Assembly (NCBI RefSeq): GCF_019925205.1
Contig: NC_083561.1
Coordinates: forward strand, 2,603,217-2,667,216
Length of the DNA stretch: 64,000 nt
Reading direction: 5' to 3'
Source: Metopolophium dirhodum
Taxonomy: Eukaryota; Arthropoda; Insecta; Hemiptera; Aphididae
The notes below the pieces were generated by a model. That model ran no database searches and had not been told where the DNA came from. It saw only the letters and a program-made list of their open reading frames with translations. Below are positions 14,590 through 23,343 of the stretch, in pieces (within the stretch, counting starts at the first letter, position 1; every line of letters starts with the position of its first letter). Made by a program: the position numbers and the translations under genes.

Positions 14590-15640
14590 TTTATTTTAGA
14601 TTATGAGCGGAGCGATGAATGTATTGATTATACAACGATGTGTGTTTTTTTGTATCTGTAGTAAATAGTTGATAAAATGATTCCATTTTCAACTTAAGTA
14701 TATTTTCTGGTGGGAAAGTGATTTTAGTTGATGCATTTGGTTCAAAACTCACAGTAGTTTTCAAAAGTGCCGGAAAAAAATAAAAAAATTAAGAAAAAAC
14801 GGAAAATTTTACGCGAAATCGATTTTGTAAAGACAAAAAATATTGGTGTAACACTAAAATAAATGACCATAGATACATTTAATTTTCTAGGTGTACATTA
14901 GCATTTTCTATGCACCATAACATTTCCGAAATATTTTCACTCATTTTCAGCTAATTATAGGCATAAGACATTTTTGATTTTTATTAGTTTTATTTTAATT
15001 AATGTCGATAAAAAATGTTCGCTGTCAAAAAACTTAAAAATGTAATAAAAGGTTCCTCGAAAGTTGTTGTCGGTAGAAATTAAAAAAAAAGTTGAGCGTA
15101 AATCAGAATAATTGTGTATAAGCATCTGAAGTTGGAATTTCGACAAATTATTCAGAATTAAAAATATATAAACACTGTTTTTTTTTACTGACATTTTAAG
15201 TTCAAATTTTGAGGAAATTAGATTTGAACAGAGAATAAGAATTTAAGTTGTTTTGTTGTGACTTAGAAATATTATACGTGGGTACTTGAAACTTTTAATG
15301 ACAAAATTACATTTTAAATGCAATTTTTTCGGAAAAAAATAATTTAACTTTCTGTTGCCTATAATAGTAAAATAAATTACTTTATTTATTTATGTATACA
15401 TCAATATATCAACGCCTCGAGACCATAAGTATAGTACAAATTCTTAAATCACAATAATATCATAAAATATACTTATAGTAATATTATAAGCTGACGTAAG
15501 TCTTCGCTCGGAATCGTTTTTCATATACAAAGATTTCATATCATTGAATTCAAATTTAACACGTCCATTACGGCATTACAATGACTTCTCACAGACATTT
15601 AATATACAGCTGAGTGTTACCCAATCGTTTTTTTTTTTTT
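14590..15640 (+). repeat. 1-kb noncoding interspersed repeat, copy A
   Basis: A block of about 1.05 kb that can be aligned by eye along most of its length with the reverse complement of 42450-43357. The left end contains GAGCGGAGCGATGAATG (14605-14621). Internal anchors shared with the other copy are GTAGTTTTCAAAAG, TAGCATTTTCTATGCACCATAA (the other copy has TATACACC) and TTCGCTCGGAATCGTTTTTC (15503-15522). The shared right part reads TATCATTGAATTCAAATTT. No long open frame, terminal inverted repeat or poly-A tail is obvious. This looks like a non-autonomous transposon or old retroelement fragment that is abundant in the host genome. Fragments are also seen at 40655, 47530 and 53670. Confidence 0.75.
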
Positions 15641-16024
15641 TATTGAAAACAGAAATGATGAAAACATCTATAATGTTATAGATTTAATATTATGTTGGCT
15701 TTAATTGTGCGTATAAAATACCAAGTATTATAATAATATCATCAGTTAAAATTTTACAAAATTATTAAAAAAAAAAGGAATTCTTTTACTCGCGCCATAA
15801 ACATGGATTTAAATTAGAATTTTGTTGAGAAAAAAAATACTATACAAAATTAATACTCCTTTCTTTTTTAACTCAAACTATTATTACATTTTTGAAACGT
15901 ACATTTTACGTTTTATCATTCTTCAGGTAAAATTTTATTTTTTGTTTGGTTGAATAGTTTAGTTATTGTTTTTGTTGTTACCTGCAATCAGTTCTCTTAA
16001 AATGTTATGAAATAATTAATATTG

Positions 16025-16214
16025 TTGTAGAAAGCCGATATTTGATACCGATTTTGAATACCGGTTAAAACCTAATAAATCGAACCGAACCAAAATTGAA
16101 ATCTGAAAAAATAAATACTGATAACTGAAACCGAAATAAAAATAGGAAAGAATAAATACCGATATCCGAAATCGAAATCGAAATAGGAAAAAATGTTTTC
16201 GGTTTCAAGCCCTG
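16025..16214 (-). mobile_element. Truncated transposon end (CAGGGCTTGAAACCG)
   Basis: Read on the minus strand, this segment begins CAGGGCTTGAAACCGAAAAC and continues with degenerate repeats of AACCGAAAT type (on the plus strand CCGAAATCGAAATCG near 16165). A CAGGG-type terminus is common in hAT-superfamily elements. No matching inverted end is visible nearby, so it is probably one end of a truncated or decayed copy. Confidence 0.35.
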
Positions 16215-16304
16215 GACTTGTGGATAAGCGTCAGAAAACCGTATACAGGAAAATTTGTATCGAATTAAAGATATAAAAAAAAATACAGATGGTGGACCAG
16301 CCTT

Positions 16305-16322
16305 CCCCCCCCCCCCCCCCCC
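16305..16322. repeat. C18 homopolymer
   Basis: Eighteen consecutive C residues in otherwise AT-rich DNA, about 90 bp from the CAGGG-type transposon end. Confidence 0.95.
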
Positions 16323-17775
16323 TAATGTGAATTAAATATAATATATTTTATGTTCTCCGATTAAATAACTCAATTTGTATGAATTTATGTGAGTCGTACA
16401 AATTCATACAAATTACGTACAAAATGTCCTTAGTATTTACTATTTAATACCATTATTGTGATTATATTATAATGAATAATAAAATATTGTTGCTTTTTGA
16501 TTTTCACAGCCTTGGGGTGTGTACTTAGTAGCGTTTAAGGCGAAATAATAGCATTACATTGTTTTTAATAAGTTCAAATAATCCGCGAGTCCGTTACAAT
16601 AGAGATAATAACTATTGAGAATTTGATTAAATTAACATTATACTGTAATGTTACTTGTTAGTGACGTCATGATAAATCATACAAATGGTTTAATCAATAA
16701 CTATTACGGTCTGTGACAATATTTTACTACCTACTCGGTAAAACAAAAAAAATTAAACATCTATATTTATATAATATTATGTTACATTGTTACGTCTATA
16801 TTGGCAATTAGTAATTGTCTGTAACGACCTAGACAATAACTGTACATAAAAGCACTAAAATTGATTTATTAGAATATAACTTAAATCGACCGAAGAAAAC
16901 TTTAATCAACAAAACCGTGTAGGTATTATGGTATTGTACTTAATTTTATAGTTATCACTATCAATAATATTACTACATTACTATAGTAAGACTATTAATA
17001 TGTTAATTAATATTATAAAAATAAAAAAACACATTATTTATTTTATTTAACCAAATATGTAACATAATATAATTAGCATGTATTTTCATGCAATTTTTTT
17101 TTATTATTGTCATGTTTTTGGTTTAATATTGGTTGATATTAAAAATTAAGCACTCCCGATGCTACAAATTAAAAAACAAAATACTTTAATTCAAATTTTT
17201 TCCAGCGGCAATAATTTTTTAGCACATCATTATTCATTATTATATATTTGCATGAACATTCTTGACATTCCCTAGCTTGCAAACACAATTTTTTTAATTC
17301 ACACATCATGTCACCCAGCCAACCCTAAAAAAGTAATTTTTATAACCAATAGGTAATATTGTAATGTTCCACGAGCGATAAATCGATAACCAGGTGATAA
17401 ATAACATCGACGATAACGTAATATTATTAGGTAATATATTATTATAACGGCCTGTCGCCGAAATATATAATATTTCAAGTGACTTTGTACGTGATAAAAT
17501 CAATTATCAATATTTTAATTACAATTTAATAAGAATTTAAAAGCATTAGCCATCAAAATGTAGAAATTTACGTAAATTCACCGAGAATCAGTAAATCTTC
17601 ACATCTTGAAATTTGTAATATTGTAAAGTGATTTACTGTTATATTATTATCGTATTATATAGTCTCACATAATATTATACAGTCATTGTTCTATAAATTA
17701 TATTCCCTTATAGTATGCCTATATAGGTTCCTACTGGACGGAATTATTAATTATAAAAAATGTGAACGTCGTATC

Positions 17776-18496
17776 CAGAGACCGGAATTGTATGCACAAA
17801 TAATTGGAAAATATGCTCAAATATGCATCATAAATTTATATTACTTTATATCTATTATATAGGTATAATCAACAACATTTTTAAATGTTAAAATTATATA
17901 ATTGTAATATTATTTAATTTTTTAAAACAATTTAAATTAAAAAAAAAACAATTTAAAGAAATAAAACATAACAAATATAATAAAAGTGTTGGACCTTTCA
18001 ACATCTACATTGTCTACATTGAATAAACTAAATATTTAAACTAAAAAAACACTGATACGTGAATTAATATTAGTTAAACATTTTTAAATTTGCAGTGTAG
18101 CCAATAAACTAATGCAAATTATATAATTTAAGAAATAAATGTTTAATGTAATTTCATTTGAAAGATAACAGTTTATCGGCACTGTATCGAACTCTATGAT
18201 GAGATAAAACTCTATACAATATTGTTGACAATCATTTTTTTTCGCCAGCATTTAAAAATTCCAATTTCAAAAGTGAAAACATGAAATAATTTGATTATTT
18301 ACTAAGACTGTAAAAATATGCACATTATAATACGCACTTACGAAAAAATATGACTCAACCCTCAAAATATGCAATTATATGCGAAATTAAATTTGGTCTA
18401 TGGAATCAGTTAGGTCTGAATCGCCGACATTTCAAACCCTCGTATAAGTGCATACGCTCAGTATGAACATGCAAATGCATACAATTCCGGTCTCTA
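17776..18496. mobile_element. 0.72-kb inverted-repeat DNA transposon
   Basis: The left terminus CAGAGACCGGAATTGTATGC (17776-17795) and the reverse complement of the right terminus, TAGAGACCGGAATTGTATGC (18477-18496), are inverted repeats with 19 of 20 bases matching. The flanking octamers GTCGTATC (17768-17775) and GTCATATT (18497-18504) match at 6 of 8 positions, both differences being transitions. This is consistent with a decayed 8-bp target duplication of the hAT type. The interior is AT-rich and has no transposase frame, so the element is non-autonomous. A short ORF-like stretch upstream (17306-17503, minus) lies outside it and looks like chance. Confidence 0.8.
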
Positions 18497-19340
18497 GTCA
18501 TATTTTTGCATTCTGAAAAATTTAGAAATAAAAGCGCAATAACAATGTCTTAAGGTCTATAGTGTCTCTTTAAAATATGTATATTGTATGTCATGCGCAC
18601 AAGTGTAGAAAGAAACACCCACCAAAACACGATTACAATCGTAATTTTATGACAAAAATTTTACTTTAATTAGAATTTTCGAGTTGATTGTTATTCAAAT
18701 CGTACCTATACCGTAATCATTTTTATTACGAGCAATATAATATTAATAATTGTGCTGTGATGGAATCATTGTAAATCTAATATTATTAAAACACTGCAAT
18801 AGTTTGATCAGATCATTCACAATAATAGTAATAGTATTATCCGAAACCTGAATAATTTCAAAATACATATTACTATAATTTTGACGACTGCGTTTTGTAT
18901 GCACATTTAGTTGCACAATGTTCGGAGCGCGCTGCGTGTTGTTATTATGATTATTGTTATTTATTGTGCGATTACAACTCCTACTCCTACTCCGACTCCG
19001 ACTCCAACTCAGTAATAAATGATTAATAATTAGAAATACGAAACGAGTGTGTATCGTATTACGTACGATTTCACATGTCCGTCTACCAGGGTCCCATAAC
19101 AAATTCAATTCTAGTCGTACCACGGTTCAGTCGTGGTTTCACCTCCGATAAACGGCGCGCACACGCCGCCGTCCATCACGTCTTTATTTTTGTATTTTAT
19201 TTCAGCTGTTTTTTCATTGCCGTTATCATATTATGCGCATCGTACGTGCGTGAACACACACAACGTATTTACACTATAGTAAAGACCATCGCATCGACTA
19301 GGATTCGATGGTCGGGCTCGGGCACGCCTACCCAATAACA

Positions 19341-19453
19341 TTTTTATTATTATTATCATTATTATTATTAATATTATCATTATTATGATTATTATTAATA
19401 TTATTATTATCATTATTATTATTAATATTATTACTATCATTATTATTAATAAT
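19341..19453. repeat. Imperfect (ATT)n array
   Basis: About 113 bp of ATT/ATC/AAT triplets. It generates a spurious Ile/Met-rich open frame on the minus strand. Confidence 0.9.
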
Positions 19454-19892
19454 GCGTTGCAGAGTCGGTGGTTATTGTAATATTATTATCACAGAACAAT
19501 ATATTATACAGCAGCTAGTGGGTGTTATTTCAGTTTTCAATAGAGGCCAGATGGGGGCAAAAGTTTTAATCGGCCCAAATAGGTAAAACTTAAAAAACTT
19601 TGTTTTGCTCTACTTGTCTAGACCGCGGCAAGAATAAAAATTAAATTAGATTTAAATTATTTTATTCAATCAATTATGTAAATAAAAAAAAAAAATAAAT
19701 ATTGATTAGAACAAAAGTTATTTTATTTGTCAGGTCTTCATGTTAAACCCCGTATATAATATTCTCTTACCGTGGTCGGATGCTCGTGGTATGGCCATAA
19801 TATATCAAACATACTTATCCAAAATTATCTCCCCTGCAATCCTCAAACTTTTATATCATCGCCAATATTTATATTTTCCCCAAACTGTCAAA

Positions 19893-19928
19893 CCCCCCCC
19901 CCCCCCTCCCCCTAACCTAACCTAACCA
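19893..19928. repeat. C14 run followed by (CCTAA)3
   Basis: C14 (19893-19906), then TCCCCC, then three CCTAA units (19912-19928), the complement of the insect TTAGG telomeric repeat. It is a short interstitial telomere-like tract. Confidence 0.8.
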
Positions 19929-20181
19929 TTCGGAGTTCAATTGAATCACCTTAAACAACGCAAGTGTTACACCCAAAGTATGCGTTATATATAACTCTAT
20001 ATATTATTAAGCACCTCGGTGCCGGTTTTTCCAATTATCCAAAATTCTATAAAATTTGAAAATTATATTTTATATTTTAGTTAGTATAGCTTAATTATTA
20101 TACTTTTCCACTGATCTACAGCTCGATACTTAATCATCGATACGGTGAATCGGTATAATAATATCAACGAAAATGGCTTCA

Positions 20182-20185
20182 TAGG
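20182..20185. repeat. Target-site duplication, left copy (TAGG)
   Basis: TAGG immediately outside the left LTR; the second copy is at 25380-25383. A 4-bp duplication fits Ty3/Gypsy integration. Confidence 0.85.
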
Positions 20186-20445
20186 TGTAGGAACTCGTGT
20201 GGATGTCAGGAATCGAAGTAGTTAGGCGGCACAAAACACGAGACTCAATTAATATAACAATAACTCGACACTTTAATAACAAGTAATAACTTAAGAATGA
20301 CAAGACAGTGCCCGTGAGCGTGTGCAGTCTGGACACACTCCGACAGACACACGCACGGCAACACACACCAAAAGAGACTAATAATAATACTAGACGTCGC
20401 TTCGGCGGCACGAGTAGGTGGACAGTGTTGTCACTTATCACTACA
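20186..20445 (-). repeat. 3' LTR of the Ty3/Gypsy element
   Basis: A 260-bp long terminal repeat. By eye it is identical over its full length to 25120-25379. It starts TGTAG and ends CTACA, giving the usual TG...CA ends with a 5-bp inverted terminus. Read in element sense it contains ATTAAA (complement of 20272-20277), a possible polyadenylation signal. The minus-strand open frame across it is an accident of sequence, because it recurs in the other LTR and diverges outside the repeat. Confidence 0.95.
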
Positions 20446-20739
20446 GCTCGGCCAAACCTGACGTTTGGATCGTCCTCGATCCGTATAATACAATACAGAA
20501 AAAAAAAAAAAAATTACAATATAATAGATCAAGTATAATATTATGTATACAATGAAAATTGAAAATAAAATATGAACAATAAAAATTAAATAATGATAGT
20601 AATAAGAGAACACTTTCTGAAGCACCTGGTAGGTGATAATACTTAAAAATACAAAATACATTTTTACATACAAATTACATTTTTTTTTTTTTTTTTTTTA
20701 ATATAATACTTAATTACTTACAAAATCAATCAGATAAAA
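20446..20739 (-). other. Noncoding tail between pol and 3' LTR
   Basis: About 294 bp with no env-like frame. In element sense it has a long A-run (T-run on the plus strand, about 20680-20699) some 40 bp after the pol stop, and a T15-like run (20500-20514). The last 40 bases before the LTR read, in element sense, GATCGAGGACGATCC and then GGTTTGGCCGAGC. There is no uninterrupted purine tract touching the LTR. The nearest purine-rich word is ATCGAGGACGA, about 25 bp away. Confidence 0.7.
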
Positions 20740-23340
20740 TTAATACTGTTTAACCCAATGTTTAATGTCTCTCGCAGCGACAACTGTATTCAGAGGTATT
20801 TGGGTTACCTGGTGCCCTTCAATATCAGAAACAATATATCGGTCATGAGGGAGGACTTTATCTATTTTATATGGACCTTTGAATTTAGGCAGTAATTTTT
20901 TGCAAACAGTTGGTGTAGTATCAACATTTTTAATCATGATATATTCGCCAACAGAATACTGCGTGGCCGGTCGTTTAGTCGAATCATAGTAAGCTTTATT
21001 ATTTAGTTGTCCTACACGTATGTTTTCCTGAGCATTCTGCCTAATTTTATCAAAATTACGTTGATCATTTTCAGATTCATTAAGCGCTTGTAAGTATAAT
21101 CTAACATAATCTGTTGGCTCTCCTATTTGATCAATACCAAATAACAATTTACTAGGTGTATTCTGTATCGATCTATTAAACGTATTATTTACAGCGAACT
21201 GTATTTGATACAAATACTCATTCCAGTTTTGACTATGCTCGTGCATAAGTTTCGATAACATCACCGTTAAACCCCTGTTGTATCTTTCCACCTGTCCGTT
21301 TGCCGACGGCGTACCTACTGCTGTTTTAATATGTTTAATTTCATAACGTTCGCAAAACTCTTTAAACGCATCCGAACGAAAACATGATCCACGGTCCGAT
21401 ATTATTTTTATAGGTTTACTATAGTGTAAAAAGTATTGTGTTAATCGTAAACATGATTCTTTAGCGGCAACTGTGCGGACTGGATACAAATTCAAAAATT
21501 TACTAAACGCGTCAACCACAACCAAAATGTGTCTGAAACGCCCAAAAGTTTGATTTAACGGACCATAATGGTCAACATGAATTGTCTGAAATGGTTTGTC
21601 TCCCTTGTCAATTAAATTTAATAACCCTTCGTCCTTACCGTTTTTAGGCGAAAATATAATACACTTGAGACAATTGCTTATGTATGTCTTAACGTGATCA
21701 CTCATTTTCGGAAACCAGTAAATTTGTTTGATTAATTCAAGTGTTTTAGTTGTTCCTACATGGCACATGTCGTCATGACACGAACGTATTACTTGGTCAC
21801 GCATGCTAGACGGTACGTAAAATAGTAACCTATCGTTATTTTTTCGATATACCAACCCATTACGTAACTCAAACAGCGGGTGTTCTGATTGTTCCAGATC
21901 TCCGGAAATTGATCTAATTTCGGGGTCGGTTTGTTGTTTAATAGCCAGGGCTTGATTAAACGTACAACCTTCTATTACTAAAATATGGTTACAGCGACTT
22001 AACGCGTCAACGTGCTGCATCTGAGACCCGGATCTATGCTCTATCTCGTATAAAAAATTTTGTAAAAACATGGCCCACCTAGCGATTCGAGGGTTTATGT
22101 CTTTTTTTTGTAGTGTCAGTGCAACGCTATTACAATCTGTTATTATTTTGAATTGTATACCTTGTAAATATACGCGGAACCGTTTAATAGAATTTATAAT
22201 GGCTAACATTTCTAGTTCATAACTATGGTATCGCGATTCGGATTCAGTAGTTCTATGACTATAATAAAAAATCGGGTGGAATTGATTATCTGGTTGCTTT
22301 TGTAATAAAATGGAGCCATATCCGTGGCTACTAGCATCACAGTGGAGCTCTGTTATTGCATTCGGATTATATATAGCTAACAATGGTTGTTCCCTGAGTT
22401 TCAATTTAATGGAATCGAACGACCTCATTTGTTCCTCTCCGAACTCGTACGGAATATTTTTTTTTAGTAAATTATAAAGTGGTTTGGCAATAATTGCAAA
22501 GTTCGGGATGAAACGTCGAAAATATGATGATAAACCAATGAAACTCTGTAATTCTTTATTATTTTGTGGTACAGGATAATTTTCAATAATCGAGACGTTT
22601 TTTGGATTTGGTTTAATACCGTATTGGTTTACACAGTACCCTAGGTAGAGTACCTCACATTTCAAAAATTTACTCTTGTCCAGGCGGATCTCTAACTGTC
22701 TATTTTTCATTACCTTTAACACTCTCGATAGGAGCTCTAGATGCTCTTCAACGGTTTCCGTGGCTAACATAATGTCGTCGAAGTATACTACAACTTCATT
22801 TTTGCGAATAAATTCGTCAAAAACATTTTGTATAAAACGACTAAAACATGATGGTCCATTGGCTAACCCAAAAGGCATTTTTAGAAATTCAAATTGTCCC
22901 AACGGTGTCGTAAAAGATGTAAATTTAATAGAGTCATTAGCGACATATACATGGTGGAACCCATCCTTCAGGTCTAAGCATGTAAAATATTTTTTTCCGC
23001 GCAATAAATCTAAATTGTCATCTATTAACGGCAGTGGATATCGGTCTTTTATTACGTATTTATTTAGTTCGCGGTAATCAACACACATTCTTAACTCTCC
23101 GTTTTTTTTCTTTACCAGGACTATGGGGCTACTGTATTCAGAACTACTTCGCCGAATAATACCTTTATTCAACATATCATCTAACATTTTTTGTAGACAG
23201 TCTTTTTCAAAAAAAGACAAGCGCCGGGGCCGAAAATAAAACTGTTTGTCATTTTTTAGTATAATGCGTATTTCTGGACGATAATTGTCAGTCGTACCAA
23301 TGACACTTTCGTGGTTAACATAGGACTCGTCATATATTTT
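20740..23340 (-). CDS. pol: reverse transcriptase-RNase H-integrase
   Basis: An 866-codon open frame, numbered here from the first codon after the gag stop, that copies element RNA and integrates the DNA. The RT domain (about residues 35-230) has catalytic D123 in LDLKDGF and the YFDD box at 186-189. RNase H has D335 (HCDASS), E375/E377, D402 (TDCNS) and D445 (HVDALS). Integrase has an H522-H527-C557-C560 zinc finger and the triad D590, D649 and E685 with 35 residues between the last two. A GPY module follows at 822-824. All catalytic residues are present. The frame has no AUG before the RT (the first is codon 52, 23187), so pol must be made as a Gag-Pol fusion. It is in the same frame as gag, divided only by UAA at 23341-23343. 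Residues 17-40 after the stop still look like the usual RT N-terminus (FRPRRL). Confidence 0.95.
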   Translation of the reverse strand, partial: KIYDESYVNHESVIGTTDNYRPEIRIILKNDKQFYFRPRRLSFFEKDCLQKMLDDMLNKGIIRRSSSEYSSPIVLVKKKNGELRMCVDYRELNKYVIKDRYPLPLIDDNLDLLRGKKYFTCLDLKDGFHHVYVANDSIKFTSFTTPLGQFEFLKMPFGLANGPSCFSRFIQNVFDEFIRKNEVVVYFDDIMLATETVEEHLELLSRVLKVMKNRQLEIRLDKSKFLKCEVLYLGYCVNQYGIKPNPKNVSIIENYPVPQNNKELQSFIGLSSYFRRFIPNFAIIAKPLYNLLKKNIPYEFGEEQMRSFDSIKLKLREQPLLAIYNPNAITELHCDASSHGYGSILLQKQPDNQFHPIFYYSHRTTESESRYHSYELEMLAIINSIKRFRVYLQGIQFKIITDCNSVALTLQKKDINPRIARWAMFLQNFLYEIEHRSGSQMQHVDALSRCNHILVIEGCTFNQALAIKQQTDPEIRSISGDLEQSEHPLFELRNGLVYRKNNDRLLFYVPSSMRDQVIRSCHDDMCHVGTTKTLELIKQIYWFPKMSDHVKTYISNCLKCIIFSPKNGKDEGLLNLIDKGDKPFQTIHVDHYGPLNQTFGRFRHILVVVDAFSKFLNLYPVRTVAAKESCLRLTQYFLHYSKPIKIISDRGSCFRSDAFKEFCERYEIKHIKTAVGTPSANGQVERYNRGLTVMLSKLMHEHSQNWNEYLYQIQFAVNNTFNRSIQNTPSKLLFGIDQIGEPTDYVRLYLQALNESENDQRNFDKIRQNAQENIRVGQLNNKAYYDSTKRPATQYSVGEYIMIKNVDTTPTVCKKLLPKFKGPYKIDKVLPHDRYIVSDIEGHQVTQIPLNTVVAARDIKHWVKQY

Positions 23341-23343
23341 TTA
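23341..23343 (-). other. In-frame UAA between gag and pol
   Basis: A TAA codon in element sense separates gag from pol with no frame change: 40 open codons follow it before position 23220, where the RT frame clearly continues. The immediate context in element sense is AAAATT-TAA-AAAATA. Two explanations fit: programmed stop readthrough (as gammaretroviruses use, though usually with UAG), or a recent nonsense mutation or sequencing error in a fused gag-pol frame. A -1 or +1 shift would not reach pol. Confidence 0.85.

Larger units (their letters stand above)
15641..17775. other. Noncoding AT-rich stretch
   Basis: No recognisable gene. It holds the possible transposon end at 16025-16214 and the C18 run at 16305-16322, both listed separately. 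The remainder is AT-rich unique-looking DNA. Confidence 0.5.
18497..20160. other. Noncoding stretch with simple repeats
   Basis: No gene is recognised. The region has a short (ACTCCG)-like repeat near 18977-19012 that makes an Arg-Ser run in one minus-strand frame. It also holds an imperfect ATT array (19341-19453), a C14 run and a CCTAA tract (19893-19928). The G+C-richer patch at 19050-19330 has short frames on both strands, none convincing. Confidence 0.5.

Noticed and set aside
18743..19123. 126-codon minus-strand frame with an Arg-Ser run
   Set aside because: The RS run comes from a short CTCCGA/CTCCTA simple repeat and the rest is Asn/Ile-rich from AT-rich DNA; no domain is recognised.
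19231..19440. Ile/Met-rich minus-strand frame
   Set aside because: Direct translation of an ATT microsatellite.
20130..20441. 103-codon minus-strand frame over the left LTR, repeated at 25064-25375
   Set aside because: Both frames share their first part because they cover the two identical LTRs and then differ in the flanks. This is LTR sequence, not a gene.
20446..20739. Envelope gene for the Ty3/Gypsy element
   Set aside because: The region is under 300 bp and has no open frame of useful length, so the element is not errantivirus-like.
22676..23077. 133-codon plus-strand frame
   Set aside because: It is the antisense shadow of the RT coding region.
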